From NCBI RefSeq assembly GCF_015163075.1, contig NZ_JADDXU010000013.1, positions 62,001 to 126,000 of the forward strand: a DNA stretch of 64,000 bases, in the 5' to 3' direction. The DNA comes from Streptomyces justiciae (GTDB taxonomy: Bacteria; Actinomycetota; Actinomycetes; Streptomycetales; Streptomycetaceae). Below are positions 16,361 to 26,446 of the stretch, piece after piece. Position 1 is the stretch's first letter, and every line of letters begins with the position of its first letter. The notes under the pieces were generated by a model, which had not been told where the DNA came from, did no database searches, and saw only the letters and a program-made list of their open reading frames with translations. The position numbers and the translations under genes were made by a program.

Positions 16361-18103
16361 TTACTCGGTGTCGCGCAGGGCGACCCAGGTGTCGTGTGCC
16401 ACCACTCCGTCGGCATCCAGGCCCCGGTCACCCTGGAACGCCTCCACCGCGGCCTCTGTGCCGGTCCCGAACTCCCCGTCGACGCCCGTGCTCCCGACGC
16501 CGTACCCACGCTTGGTCAGCATGCACTGCACCTGCTGTACGCGTTTGCCGGAGTCACCGAGGCGGGTGCGTCCGCTGCCGGCGTAGTAGGTGCACTCGGA
16601 GAGCCACGGGGCGGTGCCGGTGGACGCGGTGGCGGAGGGGGAGTGGTTAGGGGAGGCCGTGGGAGCGGGGACGCCGTCGCTCGGGTCGGCTTCGGCGTCG
16701 TCTTCGGCGGAGCGCTGGGCCTCGGGCTGCGAAGTGGCCGTCTCCGCCCCGCCGTCGACGTCCTCGTCCACGGCGCCGTCGACGTCCGGGCGGGTCAGCC
16801 CGCTGGTGCCCGAGGGCACGGGGGCGGACGTACGGCCACCGGGCACCGTTGAGATGTCGCTGCCGGAGCGGGTGCCCGCTTCCGGAGCGTCGGCGGTCGC
16901 GGGCCGCTCGCCGGGGAGGCTCCAGTAGGCCGCGGCAGCCAGGACGCAGGCCGAGAGGGAGGCGGTGGCGACCCATAACGCCCTGCGGCCGCGCGGGGAC
17001 GACGTCCTGGCCCGGTCCGACGGTGCTGTCTCCGGGCCGGGTTCGACCGGCACCGGTGGCGGAACAGGGCTGGCTGCTCGCGCGGGGAGGGACGCGGCGG
17101 GGGTGGCCGGCGAGCACAGGCGGGTCAGGTCCGCCACGGGCAGGCGGCGCAGTGTCTCGTACGCCTGTTGCCGGGCAAGCAGGTTGGCGCCCAGCGGTTC
17201 GGGCCAGGCGGCCGGTACCGTACGCGCTGCGGCGGCGTCGATCAGTTCCTGCGGGGTGGGCCGCTGTTCGGGCTCCTTGGCCAGGCAGGAGGTAAGCAAG
17301 CGGCCGAGGTCCGGGTCCGCCGCCGAGATCTCGCCGATCACCTCGGGATTGGCGTTCTCGTACGCCACCCGGTGCATGACGTCGACGCCGGTGCCGTCGC
17401 CGAACGGGGCGCGTCCGGTGGCCGCGTAGACCAGGGTCCCGGCCAGCGAGAACACATCGGACCGGATGTCGGAGCGGCCCTCTTTGAGGTGCTCGGGCGA
17501 CATGTACGCGGGAGTGCCGACGCGATTGCCCGTACCGGTGATCGCACTGGCGTCGGCGGCCTTGGAGACCCCGAAGTCGATCACATGGGCGCCGTGGACG
17601 GACAGCAGCACGTTGGACGGCTTGAGGTCCCGGTGGACGATGCCTTCGGCGCTGAGCCCTGCCAGGGCCTGCCCGAGGTCGGCCACCAGCCGCCAGACGG
17701 AATCCGTCGTCAGGGGCGCGTCCTCGCGTACGGTCTCGGCCAGGTCGAAGCCGGGGATGTAGTCGGTCGCCATCCACAGCAGGTCGTCGTCGAAGCCGGT
17801 GCCGCACAACCGGGGCGCGTACGGCATGCGAAGGCGGGCGTGAACCGCGGCTTCCCGTTCGAAGCGGCGCCGGAACCTGGGGTCCTCCGCGTACTCCGGC
17901 CTGATCACTTTGACCGCGACCAGTCCGGGGTCGTCGTGCGCGGGGCGCGCCAGATAGACCCGTCCCATACCGCCGCTGCCGAGCAGCGCCACGGGCACCC
18001 AGGGGCCGACCCGTCGCGGGTCGCCGGGCCGCAGGGGCGAGGCACCGGTCCGCCGCAGCGCGGCACCCGCGTCGTCCGTCGGCTCCGGCCGCTGTCCCGA
18101 CAA
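16361..18103 (-). CDS. Ser/Thr protein kinase with C-terminal peptidoglycan-binding domain
   Basis: Encodes 580 aa. The kinase domain (about 30-300) has the P-loop LGSGGMGRVY (41-50), the lysine in LVAVKV (K65), the catalytic loop HRDLKPSN (157-164) and DFG (176-178). A single membrane helix near 375-395 (LWVATASLSACVLAAAAYW) separates the cytoplasmic kinase from an acidic Ser/Thr/Pro-rich linker. The C-terminal PG_binding_1 domain (LGDSGKRVQQVQCML, GVDGEFGTGTEAAVEAFQ) is extracytoplasmic. The protein therefore can sense the cell wall and signal by phosphorylation. It lies 157 bases downstream of the WD40 gene on the same strand. Confidence 0.92.
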   Translation of the reverse strand: MSGQRPEPTDDAGAALRRTGASPLRPGDPRRVGPWVPVALLGSGGMGRVYLARPAHDDPGLVAVKVIRPEYAEDPRFRRRFEREAAVHARLRMPYAPRLCGTGFDDDLLWMATDYIPGFDLAETVREDAPLTTDSVWRLVADLGQALAGLSAEGIVHRDLKPSNVLLSVHGAHVIDFGVSKAADASAITGTGNRVGTPAYMSPEHLKEGRSDIRSDVFSLAGTLVYAATGRAPFGDGTGVDVMHRVAYENANPEVIGEISAADPDLGRLLTSCLAKEPEQRPTPQELIDAAAARTVPAAWPEPLGANLLARQQAYETLRRLPVADLTRLCSPATPAASLPARAASPVPPPVPVEPGPETAPSDRARTSSPRGRRALWVATASLSACVLAAAAYWSLPGERPATADAPEAGTRSGSDISTVPGGRTSAPVPSGTSGLTRPDVDGAVDEDVDGGAETATSQPEAQRSAEDDAEADPSDGVPAPTASPNHSPSATASTGTAPWLSECTYYAGSGRTRLGDSGKRVQQVQCMLTKRGYGVGSTGVDGEFGTGTEAAVEAFQGDRGLDADGVVAHDTWVALRDTE

Positions 18104-18260
18104 GAAATCCCCCGAAGTTGCTTTCGGCGTACGCCAGTTCGTATGTGGTGGAAGAGGAGGCTAACCCAGCCCGCCCGGGTGTTCAGCGAATCGACGACTT
18201 CGGTCCCACGGAGGCATCCGGTGCCCCGCAACGAGCGTGCAGGGGACGGTCCGTCGGGGG

Positions 18261-21200
18261 CTACGGGCAAGGAGGCCGGTAGGTGAGGTTCCCGAAGTAC
18301 TGCTTCCATTCGGAACGGGTCATCGTGGGGTGACTGTCGCGGCACACCCGGGCGGCGACGCGTTCCGGGTCGGTCTCCCAGATCTGGGCGGTGCGGTCCG
18401 CGCCCGCGGTGACCAGGGTGTGGCCGTCGGGGGCGAAGGCCGCCGTGTAGACGTGCTTGCCGCCGCTGGTGAGGGTGGCCCGTGCGCGGGGGTGGGCCGG
18501 ATCGGTGAGGTCCCACACGCGGGCGGTGCCGTCCGCGCCCGTCGTGGCCAGAGTGCGGCCGTCGGGGGTGAAGGCGGGGGAGTGGACGGCCCCGACATGG
18601 CCGACAAGGGTGGCCGCCCCGTGCAAGCGACCACCGGTGACGCGCCACAGGCGCACCGTGTCGCCGAAGTCCGTGGTGACCAAGGTCTTTCCGTCCGGGC
18701 TGAACGCCGCGGCATTGACCCCTTCCTCCAGAACCGGAGAGGTGTCCAGCAGATTCGGGCGGCGGGGGTCGGTGACGTCCCACAGCCGTACGGTGCCGTC
18801 CCAGCCCCCGGTGGCCAACGTGCGTCCGTCAGGGCTGAAGACGGCGGTGTTGGCACCGCCCGCGTGTCCGGTGAGGACCGTCAGTTCGCGGGGCGCGCGC
18901 GGATCAGCGACCTGCCACAGGCGTACGGTGCCGTCGCCGCCGGACGTGGCCAGGACCTGCCCGTCGGGGCGGAACGTCACCGTGTTCACGTGCGCGTCGT
19001 GCCCGGTCATGGTGGCCAGTTGCCGGGGGTGGCGGGGGTGGGTGACGTCCCACAGAATCCCGGTCCGGTCCCAGCTTCCGGTGGCCAGTGTGTGCCCGTC
19101 AGAGCTGAATGCGAGCCCGCACACGGTGTCCCGGTGCCCGGTGAGGGTGGCGAGTTTCCGCGGGCGTAGGGGATCGGTGACGTTCCACAGTCGTACGGTG
19201 CGGTCGTCGCCGGTCGTTGCCAGGGTGCGCCCGCCCGGGGTGAACGCCACGGCACACACGGTGTCGGTGTGGCTGACGGTGGAGACCAGGGGGAGGTCCC
19301 ACAGCCGTACGGTCTGGTCGTCTCCCGCGCTGGCAAGGGTCCGGCCGTCGGGGCTGAACGCCACGGAGACGGCGGCGTCGGTGTGCCCGGTCAGCACCGC
19401 TTGCCGGACGGGGTGGCGCGGATCGCCGATGTCCCACACCCTCACCGTCTGGTCCATGCCCGCGCTGGCGACAGTGCGCCCGTCCGGGCTGATCGCGACG
19501 GAGCGCACGCCGTCCGCGTGCCCGGTCAACGTCGCCACCCGGGCCGGGTGTTCGGGCGCTGAGACGTCCCAGAGCCGTACGGTGCGATCCCAGCTCGCAC
19601 TGGCGAGGGTCCGGCCGTCGGGGCTGAACGCCACCCAGTTCAGGGCGGCGGTATGGCCTTTGAGGGTGGCCACGGCGCGAGCGGGCGCCGATGAGCGGGC
19701 CAGGCTCCACAACCGCACGGTGTTGTCGAACACGGCCGTGGCGAGCGTGCGGCCGTCGGGGCTGAACGCGACGGAGACGACCGCGCGCTTGGCGTCCTTG
19801 CGGCCCGGGAGCGTGTCCCTCGTCCGGGGCCGACGGGGGTCGGTGAGGTCCCACAGCCGCACCGTCCCGTCGGTGCTCGCGGTGGCGAGCTTGTCGCCGT
19901 CGGGGCTGAACGCCACCGCGTTGACGTCGCGGTTGTGGCCGCGCAGGACGGCTGCCGGGCGGGGCCTGGCGGGGTTGGTGGTGTCCCACAGCCGGGCGGT
20001 GTCGTCCCAGCTCGCGGTGGCCAGGATGCGGCCGTCCGGGCTGAACGCGGCGTGGCTGACCTTCTCGGTGTGCCCGCTGAGGACGGCCAGTGTGCGTGGG
20101 CGGTGGGGGTCGGTGACGCTCCACAGGCGGGCGGTGTTGTCGTTGCTGCCGGTGACCAGGACGCGGCCGTCGGAGCGGTAGGCGACCGCGTTGACGTTGT
20201 CGGTGTGGCCGGTGAGCCGGGTCGCGTAGGGCGTGGCGAAGGTGCTGAGCAGGCTGCCACGGGCCTCGGTGGTGGGTGCCAGGTGGTAGGCGGCGAGGCT
20301 CAACTGGGCGGCCAGCGCGGGGTTGGTGGAGCGCACCGCGTCGGCCTGCTGTGCGACCTTCTGGGAGAGCGCGATGTTGCGCTGCCGGGTGGCGGAGTCC
20401 TGGGCGCGCAGCGCGTAGACGGTGGTGGCGCACGCGGTGAGGAAGAGCACGGCCAACAGTGCGGTGAGCCTGCGCAGGCGGCGGGTACCGCGCCGGGCGG
20501 CGGCTTGTTCATGTTCCGCGGCGGCCTGGCTCGCGTCGAGGAACGCCCGCTCCGTGACGGACAAGGACGTACGGTCGAGCGCGACGGCCATGGCCAGACG
20601 TGTGCCTCGGTACAGTGCGCCGGGATCGTGTCCCAGCGCTTCCCACGTGTGTGCCGCGTCGGTGAGTTGGCGCAGCGCCCGCATGGCCTCGCGGTCCTCG
20701 GTCAGCCATCCGTGCAGTCGGGGCCAGCAGCGGATCAGAGCCTCATGGGCGAGCTCGACCCGTTCGTGATCCAGCGTCAGCAGCCGCGCGACGGCCGCGC
20801 GTTCCAGTACGGCGGTGATGTCCTCGGTGTCGGCCGGTTCGGTGAGTTCCGCCAGTTCCTGGAGGCGCGCCGGCCGACGTGTGTCCTCGGTTCCGTCCCC
20901 CAGCGCGGTCAGTCGCACGAACGCCCGCTTGGCCAACTCCTGTTGTTGGATGTCGAGGTGTTGGTAGAACTCCTCCGCGGTGCGGGCCAGACTGCCTTCG
21001 AGGCCGCCCGCTGCCTCGAAGGCCTCGAGTGTCAGGGCGTTGCCTCGGCGTCGTCGCCACGTCTGCAGCAGTGCGTGCGACAGCAGGGGCAGCGTGCCGG
21101 CCTGGCCGTGGGCCTGCGCGGTGAGGGACGCCAACAGGGCGCTCTGGACGCTGAGTCCGGCCCGCTGCGCGGGACTGACCACGGCCCGGCGCAACTCGTC

Positions 21201-22097
21201 CAGGGTCATCGGCCCGACCGGCACCTGTGTGTCGCGCATCGCCGCCACCAACGGCGGATGATGGGTGCAGTGGGCGTAGAAGTCGGCGCGCACCCCGAGC
21301 ACCACCCGGCACTGGCCGGAGGCCGCAGAGGCGGCCGTGACCAATGCCTCGATGAAACAGCGCCGTTCGCCGTCCTCCTGGCACAGGGTGAAGGTCTCCT
21401 CGAACTGGTCGACGACCAGCACGATGCCCTCGCCGCCTTCGCCGCGGGCGACGATCTGCCGTACCACCCGGTCCAGGTTGTCCGGATCCTGCCTGAACTC
21501 CGCGTACAGGCTCCCTGGTGTCAGGCCGGCCAGCGCACCGAGCCGCACCGCGCACTCCTCCAACGGCCGCGTCCCCGGCGTCAGCACCACGACCGTTGCC
21601 GCGGCCTGGAGACGTGGCACCAGACCCGCCCGCAGCAGTGACGACTTGCCCGAGCCCGACGCCCCGATCACCACCACGAACCGCTGCCGTTCCAGCCGCC
21701 CGGCCACCTCCTCCACCAACTGCTCGCGGCCGAAGAACCACTCCGCGTCCTCTTCCGTGAACGACCGCAGCCCCGCGTATGGGGAGGACGCCGCGGACCC
21801 TTCCGCCGGGCCGAGAGCTGCCTCCTGAGAACCGAGCCGGTCCGCCGCCGTCCGCCAACGCTGCTCCCATTCCTGGGCGTCCCCGTCACAGGCGCGCACG
21901 TACGCCAGCGTCACCGCAAGGGTCGGCAGCCGCTGCCCGGCCGCGGCGGAGGACAGCGTCGAGATCGAATAGTGGGCCCGTTCTGCCAGAATCCGGTACG
22001 GCGGACTGCCCGCCTTCCGCCGTAACTCCCGTAAGCCCGCGGCGAACTCGGGTAACGGACCGCCGTCCGCGTCGATCGGTCGCTCCTTGCGCGGCAT
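18261..22097 (-). CDS. HTH - nSTAND1 NTPase - 14 WD40 repeat protein
   Basis: Encodes 1278 aa. Residues about 16-88 are an XRE-like helix-turn-helix (YRILAERAHYSISTLSSAAAG). The nSTAND1 ATPase begins PYAGLRSFTEEDAEWFFGRE with Walker A GASGSGKSS (145-153) and Walker B-like VLVVDQFEE. A membrane helix (LRRLTALLAVLFLTACATTV) precedes the propeller region. By eye I count 14 WD40 repeats (SPDGRTLA...VRLWD), enough for two seven-bladed propellers. STAND proteins are molecular switches that oligomerise on ligand sensing; in Streptomyces their outputs are mostly unknown. Next to it is a Ser/Thr kinase, a frequent companion. Confidence 0.9.
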   Translation of the reverse strand: MPRKERPIDADGGPLPEFAAGLRELRRKAGSPPYRILAERAHYSISTLSSAAAGQRLPTLAVTLAYVRACDGDAQEWEQRWRTAADRLGSQEAALGPAEGSAASSPYAGLRSFTEEDAEWFFGREQLVEEVAGRLERQRFVVVIGASGSGKSSLLRAGLVPRLQAAATVVVLTPGTRPLEECAVRLGALAGLTPGSLYAEFRQDPDNLDRVVRQIVARGEGGEGIVLVVDQFEETFTLCQEDGERRCFIEALVTAASAASGQCRVVLGVRADFYAHCTHHPPLVAAMRDTQVPVGPMTLDELRRAVVSPAQRAGLSVQSALLASLTAQAHGQAGTLPLLSHALLQTWRRRRGNALTLEAFEAAGGLEGSLARTAEEFYQHLDIQQQELAKRAFVRLTALGDGTEDTRRPARLQELAELTEPADTEDITAVLERAAVARLLTLDHERVELAHEALIRCWPRLHGWLTEDREAMRALRQLTDAAHTWEALGHDPGALYRGTRLAMAVALDRTSLSVTERAFLDASQAAAEHEQAAARRGTRRLRRLTALLAVLFLTACATTVYALRAQDSATRQRNIALSQKVAQQADAVRSTNPALAAQLSLAAYHLAPTTEARGSLLSTFATPYATRLTGHTDNVNAVAYRSDGRVLVTGSNDNTARLWSVTDPHRPRTLAVLSGHTEKVSHAAFSPDGRILATASWDDTARLWDTTNPARPRPAAVLRGHNRDVNAVAFSPDGDKLATASTDGTVRLWDLTDPRRPRTRDTLPGRKDAKRAVVSVAFSPDGRTLATAVFDNTVRLWSLARSSAPARAVATLKGHTAALNWVAFSPDGRTLASASWDRTVRLWDVSAPEHPARVATLTGHADGVRSVAISPDGRTVASAGMDQTVRVWDIGDPRHPVRQAVLTGHTDAAVSVAFSPDGRTLASAGDDQTVRLWDLPLVSTVSHTDTVCAVAFTPGGRTLATTGDDRTVRLWNVTDPLRPRKLATLTGHRDTVCGLAFSSDGHTLATGSWDRTGILWDVTHPRHPRQLATMTGHDAHVNTVTFRPDGQVLATSGGDGTVRLWQVADPRAPRELTVLTGHAGGANTAVFSPDGRTLATGGWDGTVRLWDVTDPRRPNLLDTSPVLEEGVNAAAFSPDGKTLVTTDFGDTVRLWRVTGGRLHGAATLVGHVGAVHSPAFTPDGRTLATTGADGTARVWDLTDPAHPRARATLTSGGKHVYTAAFAPDGHTLVTAGADRTAQIWETDPERVAARVCRDSHPTMTRSEWKQYFGNLTYRPPCP

Positions 22098-22269
22098 CGC
22101 CGCACCTCCCCGTTGCTTCCCGGTCCCTCAGGACCCGGTCTGAAGCCGCGTCACATTTTTCACGAGTTGTTTGTCCGGCACCAGTGCCTCGAAAGCGAAC
22201 AACGTGAAAGCGGCTACAACGGGAGCGGCCAATTCCCGGTCAGGCGCAATGGATTGCGGAGGTGCGCAG

Positions 22270-22743
22270 ATGTCTGTCCTACGGAGAATGACGGCTCAGC
22301 TCGGAGCGATCACCATCGTTGTGGGTGCGGCCTTGGTCGCTGCCCCGTCCGCGCAGGCGGACACCGCGGCCACGACCGAAACCGAGCAACACGCGATACT
22401 CGGCGACGAGGCCCAACCGGCCGGCTGGGACCGCACGATCAGCGTCGGGCAAGGACGGGGCGCTTGTCCGGTGCACTACGTGTGCATCTGGACCGGGACG
22501 AACTTCACCGGCAGCGGCATCGGTTTCACCGGCAGCATCGCGCGTGGTGACGCCGTGTCGTGGTTCAACACCGTGTGGCAGGACCACGTGTACTCGGCGT
22601 TCAACAACACCCTCACCGTCCCGATCACTTTCTTCAACATCTACGGCAGTACGTGGACCCCCATCGGCAGTCTCAACCCTGGCACCTGGGTCGCCAGCGG
22701 CTGGGTGAACAGCGACAAGGCGGACGGGATGGGCTACGTGTAG
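22270..22743 (+). CDS. Secreted peptidase inhibitor family I36-like protein
   Basis: Encodes 157 aa. A Sec signal peptide is evident (MSVLRRMTAQLG, hydrophobic core, cleavage after PSAQA). The mature part contains ACPVHYVCIWTGTNF and later SAFNNTLTVPITFFNIYG, the pattern of the I36 / beta-gamma-crystallin-like inhibitors of extracellular metalloproteases. The start ATG 22270 follows a GGAGG-like stretch; the longer upstream frame lacks a signal. A strong terminator follows 13 bases after the stop. It is divergent from the WD40 gene. Confidence 0.78.
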   Translation: MSVLRRMTAQLGAITIVVGAALVAAPSAQADTAATTETEQHAILGDEAQPAGWDRTISVGQGRGACPVHYVCIWTGTNFTGSGIGFTGSIARGDAVSWFNTVWQDHVYSAFNNTLTVPITFFNIYGSTWTPIGSLNPGTWVASGWVNSDKADGMGYV

Positions 22744-22756
22744 GTCGGCGCACCTG

Positions 22757-22798
22757 GTCGTCCAAGCCGACGACCTGACGGTGGTCGGCTTGGACGAC
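22757..22798 (+). terminator. Perfect 15-bp hairpin after the I36 gene
   Basis: GTCGTCCAAGCCGAC (22757-22771) pairs perfectly with GTCGGCTTGGACGAC (22784-22798) across a 12-base loop. It starts 13 bases after the stop codon. Confidence 0.75.
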
Positions 22799-22849
22799 AC
22801 CCTGCACAGCGATAGGCAGCCGGCGGGCTGGGGGAGGCCACGCCCTCAA

Positions 22850-22990
22850 GTCCGGCACTTACTCAAGGACCTGGTGAACATGGTCGGCGAACGACGGCGC
22901 GGCGAGATCGGCTTCTGCTCGCTGGACGAACGCCTGGACACCGCCACCCCCGGAGTGGTGTTCCACGGCTCCGCCGAGAGCGAGACGATG
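22850..22990 (+). pseudogene. Serine recombinase (resolvase) fragment
   Basis: The frame of base 22781 reads LKDLVNMVGERRRGEIGFCS, then LDERLDTATPG, which matches the central part of Tn3-type resolvases (the usual form is ERGIGFRSL..DTTTPGG..VFH). The catalytic serine region and the C-terminal half are missing. It is a relic of a mobile element, about 45 codons long. Confidence 0.55.
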
Positions 22991-23084
22991 CCGCCCTACG
23001 GCACTACTTCGACCGGTGCCACCTACTGTCAACCAGGGCGCGCACCTGCAAGGTTCGTTGGCCCGGTCCGCGCGGTATCGGTGG

Positions 23085-23393
23085 CTAGCACTTCCCGAGC
23101 AGGACGGAGTGGTCGATGAACCAGGTCGGCCCCAGGTCGTGATCGCTGTGCGCTGCGGTGCACTGGTAGCTCTCACCACCGATGAAGTTGGTGGTGCGGA
23201 TGTAGTCGCCGTCGTTGCTGCAGTTCCGCCAGAGGGCGCGGCCGTTGATGTTGTCGTTGTATCCGCACACCGCCGGCGCGCTCGCCGGACGGTCCGGGCC
23301 GGCAGGCGCGGCCGCCGCGACGCCGGCCGAGGCGGTGCCGCTCAGGGTCAGGGCGATGCCAGCCGCGAGGCCCACTATCCTCTTCTTGATCAT
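23085..23393 (-). CDS. Small secreted cysteine-containing protein
   Basis: Encodes 102 aa with a Sec signal (MIKKRIVGLAAGIALTLSG, cleavage near GVAAAAPA). The mature domain begins AVCGYNDNINGRALWRNC and includes SYQCTAAHSDHDLG and a final C; the four cysteines are probably disulfide-paired. Such short secreted proteins (resembling what I recall as DUF6355) are common in Streptomyces and have no known function. The gene is convergent with the I36 gene and the recombinase remnant. Confidence 0.7.
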   Translation of the reverse strand: MIKKRIVGLAAGIALTLSGTASAGVAAAAPAGPDRPASAPAVCGYNDNINGRALWRNCSNDGDYIRTTNFIGGESYQCTAAHSDHDLGPTWFIDHSVLLGKC

Positions 23394-23738
23394 CGAATCT
23401 CATTTCTCCCGCATGAGCGGGACGTCGGGTCGCATCGAGGACGCATGCGCCTGGCCGTGCGGGCCCGTGCGATGCGGTCGGATGCGGCGATCAGTCGGGA
23501 CGGGCCGGCAGGACGGCGCCGTCCGTCCCAGGTGTAGTGGCTTGGGCGTTGTTCGTGTTCGGGCACCGGTGGCGAACAAACAACCCCTGAAAAAGGTTGC
23601 AGCCTGAGGGGGAGTCTCGATCCGTTGTTGATCCAGGCGCCGGCGGAGAAACCCAGGCAACGGACCGCTCTACGACCCGGCGTCTGGGCAGTGATGGGAA
23701 GCCTCGGACGTTCTCGGCGGTCAGGTTTTCCGGGGACG
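23394..23738. other. Intergenic region, no gene recognised
   Basis: Lies upstream of the small secreted protein and downstream of the large membrane protein. Only short unbiased frames are present. Confidence 0.5.
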
Positions 23739-26300
23739 TCACTTGCCGCCGGCGGGTGGTGTCGCCGCGGGCTCGGCGAAGAACTGCCAGATCGTGATCA
23801 CGGCGATGATCTGACCGATCACGTAGGCGACCTGCAACGAGTAGTAGCGCATCTGGTAGATGGACAGCAGCAGCCCCAGGCGGCTCTGCCAGTACCGGCG
23901 TTCACCTCGGAACGTGTCGAGGTCCAGCGCGATGCCGGTGACGGTGAGGACGAGCAGCATCGTCGCGGCGTGCAGCGCGAGGTTGGCGGCGCCTTCCCGG
24001 GTGAACCAGCCGAACAGCGCGTCCAGCGCAACCGGAACAGCGAAGGCGAGCGCGACCGGAATCGCCTTGACCGCGCCGCGCCGCCCGGGCAGGACACGCC
24101 ACAGCGCCCCCAGAAAGAACCCGCCGCCGACCCAGGTGGCCATCCAGTAGAGGATGGCGAGCACCATGCTGGGCAGGCCGAACAGGTCCAGCAGGGTGTC
24201 TCGCCAGGCCCCTCCGCGGACGAAGCCTGCCCAGATGCTGAGGAGTGTCGCGAGCAGGCTGGGGATCAGCGCGCAGCGGGCCCCGCGTACGCCGTTGTCC
24301 CACCAGCTGTCCCGCGGCCCCAGTGCCAGTGCCGCGTCGACCACGGACACATGGGCGGGAAGGCGGTCGCGAAACGGCAGGGGGCCGCCGGCCGGCCAGT
24401 CGTGCAGGTTGTCCAACTCGTCTTCCAGCGACTGTCGTTGAGGTGGTTCGTCGCCGAACAATCCCTGGTCGAGGCGGCGCAGCGCCGCGTGCGTCTCCCG
24501 GTAGATCCGTGAGTCCTTCATCAGTTTGCGGCGGGTGGCGGTGCCGGCGGCCGCCGCGAGGGGCCACTGGGAGCGCTCGAAGCGCTGCTCCAGGACGGCG
24601 AATTCCCGGCAGGGGGCCACCGCCGCGTACAGGGCGAGCATGTAGACGGGAGTCCACAGGAATTCGGCGAGTGAGTTCGCGAGATGGTCGCCGCTGACGG
24701 ACACCGCGATGGGAAAGAACGCGAGGAACAACAGGCGGTCCGCCGGATCGTCCAGGGGTGAGTGCTTCGAGGCGTGCTTGGTGCGCAGGACGGCGAGCAT
24801 GGCGATGCCGGTGAGAATCCAGGCGTAGCCGAGGAGCCATTCCTGTCCGTCGGAGGCGGACCGCATCGCCTCCCAGAGGAAGTCCTCGCGATGCCGGTAT
24901 CCGTACAGGGGGTCGCCGCGGTCGCTGAGCCAGGACGCACGCTGCCAGTTGCGTTCCTCGATGAAGGCGTAGCAGAGGGCCACAGCCACGGTCCATGCGA
25001 CTACGGCGGGTACCACTATCCGCAGTCTCAGCTCGCGGTCCGCCGGTGGTGCGCCGCGCGCAACAGGTCGGCGGCTCTTCGGTATGAGTTTGCCGTCGGC
25101 GGCGAGCCGCCAGGCCACGGCGAGGAATCCGAGGACCGTCACCGCCAGCAGACAGCACGAGGCCGTCGTCTCGGCGGCGAGCGCGAGATCCGAGGTCATC
25201 GGCCGACCGTCGTGGCGGAGGTGGAAGGTCTGCGGCCGGGCCATGATCACCGCGGGCGGAAGCATCAACAGGCCACCAGCGATCCAGACGCGCCGGGGCG
25301 GCTTCGCGAAGGCGAGCAGCAGGGCGGAGGCGGCCAGCGCAAAGACGTGCCCCCGCAACAGCGCATCCTCGAACCACCATTCGCTGCGGCGGCTCTCGTC
25401 GTACCAGCGGATCAGATCGTCGGTGTACGTCAGTACGAAGAGTGCGACGGCGACGACGGCCCAGTGGGCGAGGTTGTCCAGGACCAGGTCAGGCCTTCGG
25501 TGGCGCCGGCCGTAGCGAGCCACCGCCCACAGGAGCAGGGCGGACGTCGCCGCCGTCCACAGCAGCCCGCCGACCCAGCCAAGGCCCTGCGCAGTCAGAC
25601 GCTCGTTCTGCGCGGCCCATGAGCGCTGCCAGGACGGCCTGACGACCACGACCATGGCTGGAGCCGAACGCGCCCCCGACACACGGTTTTCCGGACGCCA
25701 CACCAGTCGGGAACCGTCCTCCTCGGCCGCCGGCCACGGCTGCGCGCTCTCGATCCCGGGCGCACCTGGATCGACCGTGATCTTGTCCCACTGGGCGCCG
25801 CCCAGCGCGGGCGGCGGCCGGAGCGTGAGGGACCAGGTGTTGGTTCCGGCCCGCAGCCGCCAGATCCCGACGTCGAGGTCCTTGTCGAACTGGCTGACCC
25901 AGGAGTGCGCCTCGTAGACCACATGGACCCGGCCGTCCTTCTCCGCCGTGACCTCGGGCAGCCCGGGACGCCACTCCCACCAGCGCGGCGGCTCCTGCCA
26001 GCCCGTCGCCTGGCGAGTGAGGCAAGCCATCGCGGTGGTGTATCCGGGACTGTGCCCACTGAGCAGCAGCGCCTCCGCGAAGACCCAGTCGCCGGGCACG
26101 TCGACGGTGAGCTTGGTGACGACTTTGGTGAACGTACGGTCGTCATGGAGGAGTTCGACACTGGTGGAGACCCGGGCATCGGTGAGGCCTGCACTGACGC
26201 ACGCGGGATCCGGAACGTCCGAGGCCCGCGCGGAGGCGGAGAAGAGCAGAACCCCCACGACCGCTGCCACAATCCCTGCCAACGCCCGGCTCTTCGACAA
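23739..26300 (-). CDS. Large integral membrane protein, DUF6185-like
   Basis: Encodes 853 aa. A signal peptide (ALAGIVAAVVGVLLFSASARA) leads an extracytoplasmic beta-rich domain of about 220 residues (ending RPSWQRSWAAQ). It is followed by at least a dozen hydrophobic segments spread from about residue 245 to the end, with a cytoplasmic helical stretch around 585-660 (TRRKLMKDSRIYRETHAAL). I recognise the overall build from Streptomyces proteins of unknown function. No catalytic motif is visible. It stands alone on the minus strand. Confidence 0.7.
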   Translation of the reverse strand: MSKSRALAGIVAAVVGVLLFSASARASDVPDPACVSAGLTDARVSTSVELLHDDRTFTKVVTKLTVDVPGDWVFAEALLLSGHSPGYTTAMACLTRQATGWQEPPRWWEWRPGLPEVTAEKDGRVHVVYEAHSWVSQFDKDLDVGIWRLRAGTNTWSLTLRPPPALGGAQWDKITVDPGAPGIESAQPWPAAEEDGSRLVWRPENRVSGARSAPAMVVVVRPSWQRSWAAQNERLTAQGLGWVGGLLWTAATSALLLWAVARYGRRHRRPDLVLDNLAHWAVVAVALFVLTYTDDLIRWYDESRRSEWWFEDALLRGHVFALAASALLLAFAKPPRRVWIAGGLLMLPPAVIMARPQTFHLRHDGRPMTSDLALAAETTASCCLLAVTVLGFLAVAWRLAADGKLIPKSRRPVARGAPPADRELRLRIVVPAVVAWTVAVALCYAFIEERNWQRASWLSDRGDPLYGYRHREDFLWEAMRSASDGQEWLLGYAWILTGIAMLAVLRTKHASKHSPLDDPADRLLFLAFFPIAVSVSGDHLANSLAEFLWTPVYMLALYAAVAPCREFAVLEQRFERSQWPLAAAAGTATRRKLMKDSRIYRETHAALRRLDQGLFGDEPPQRQSLEDELDNLHDWPAGGPLPFRDRLPAHVSVVDAALALGPRDSWWDNGVRGARCALIPSLLATLLSIWAGFVRGGAWRDTLLDLFGLPSMVLAILYWMATWVGGGFFLGALWRVLPGRRGAVKAIPVALAFAVPVALDALFGWFTREGAANLALHAATMLLVLTVTGIALDLDTFRGERRYWQSRLGLLLSIYQMRYYSLQVAYVIGQIIAVITIWQFFAEPAATPPAGGK

Positions 26301-26446
26301 GCCTGCCCCCCGACCGACTCATGAAGCTGTGATGCCGGTCATGTTGCCCACGAGCTCACACCACGACTCCCCCCGCACGAAACGCGCCATGCCGATGGCA
26401 CCGTGCGCCCCCGCCACCTCGCCCTGCGCGACACCGGGCGATCTGG

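Noticed and set aside
18237..20181. Long plus-strand frames opposite the WD40 gene
   Set aside because: They are periodic antisense images of the WD40 repeats (each repeat gives the same nonsense motif).
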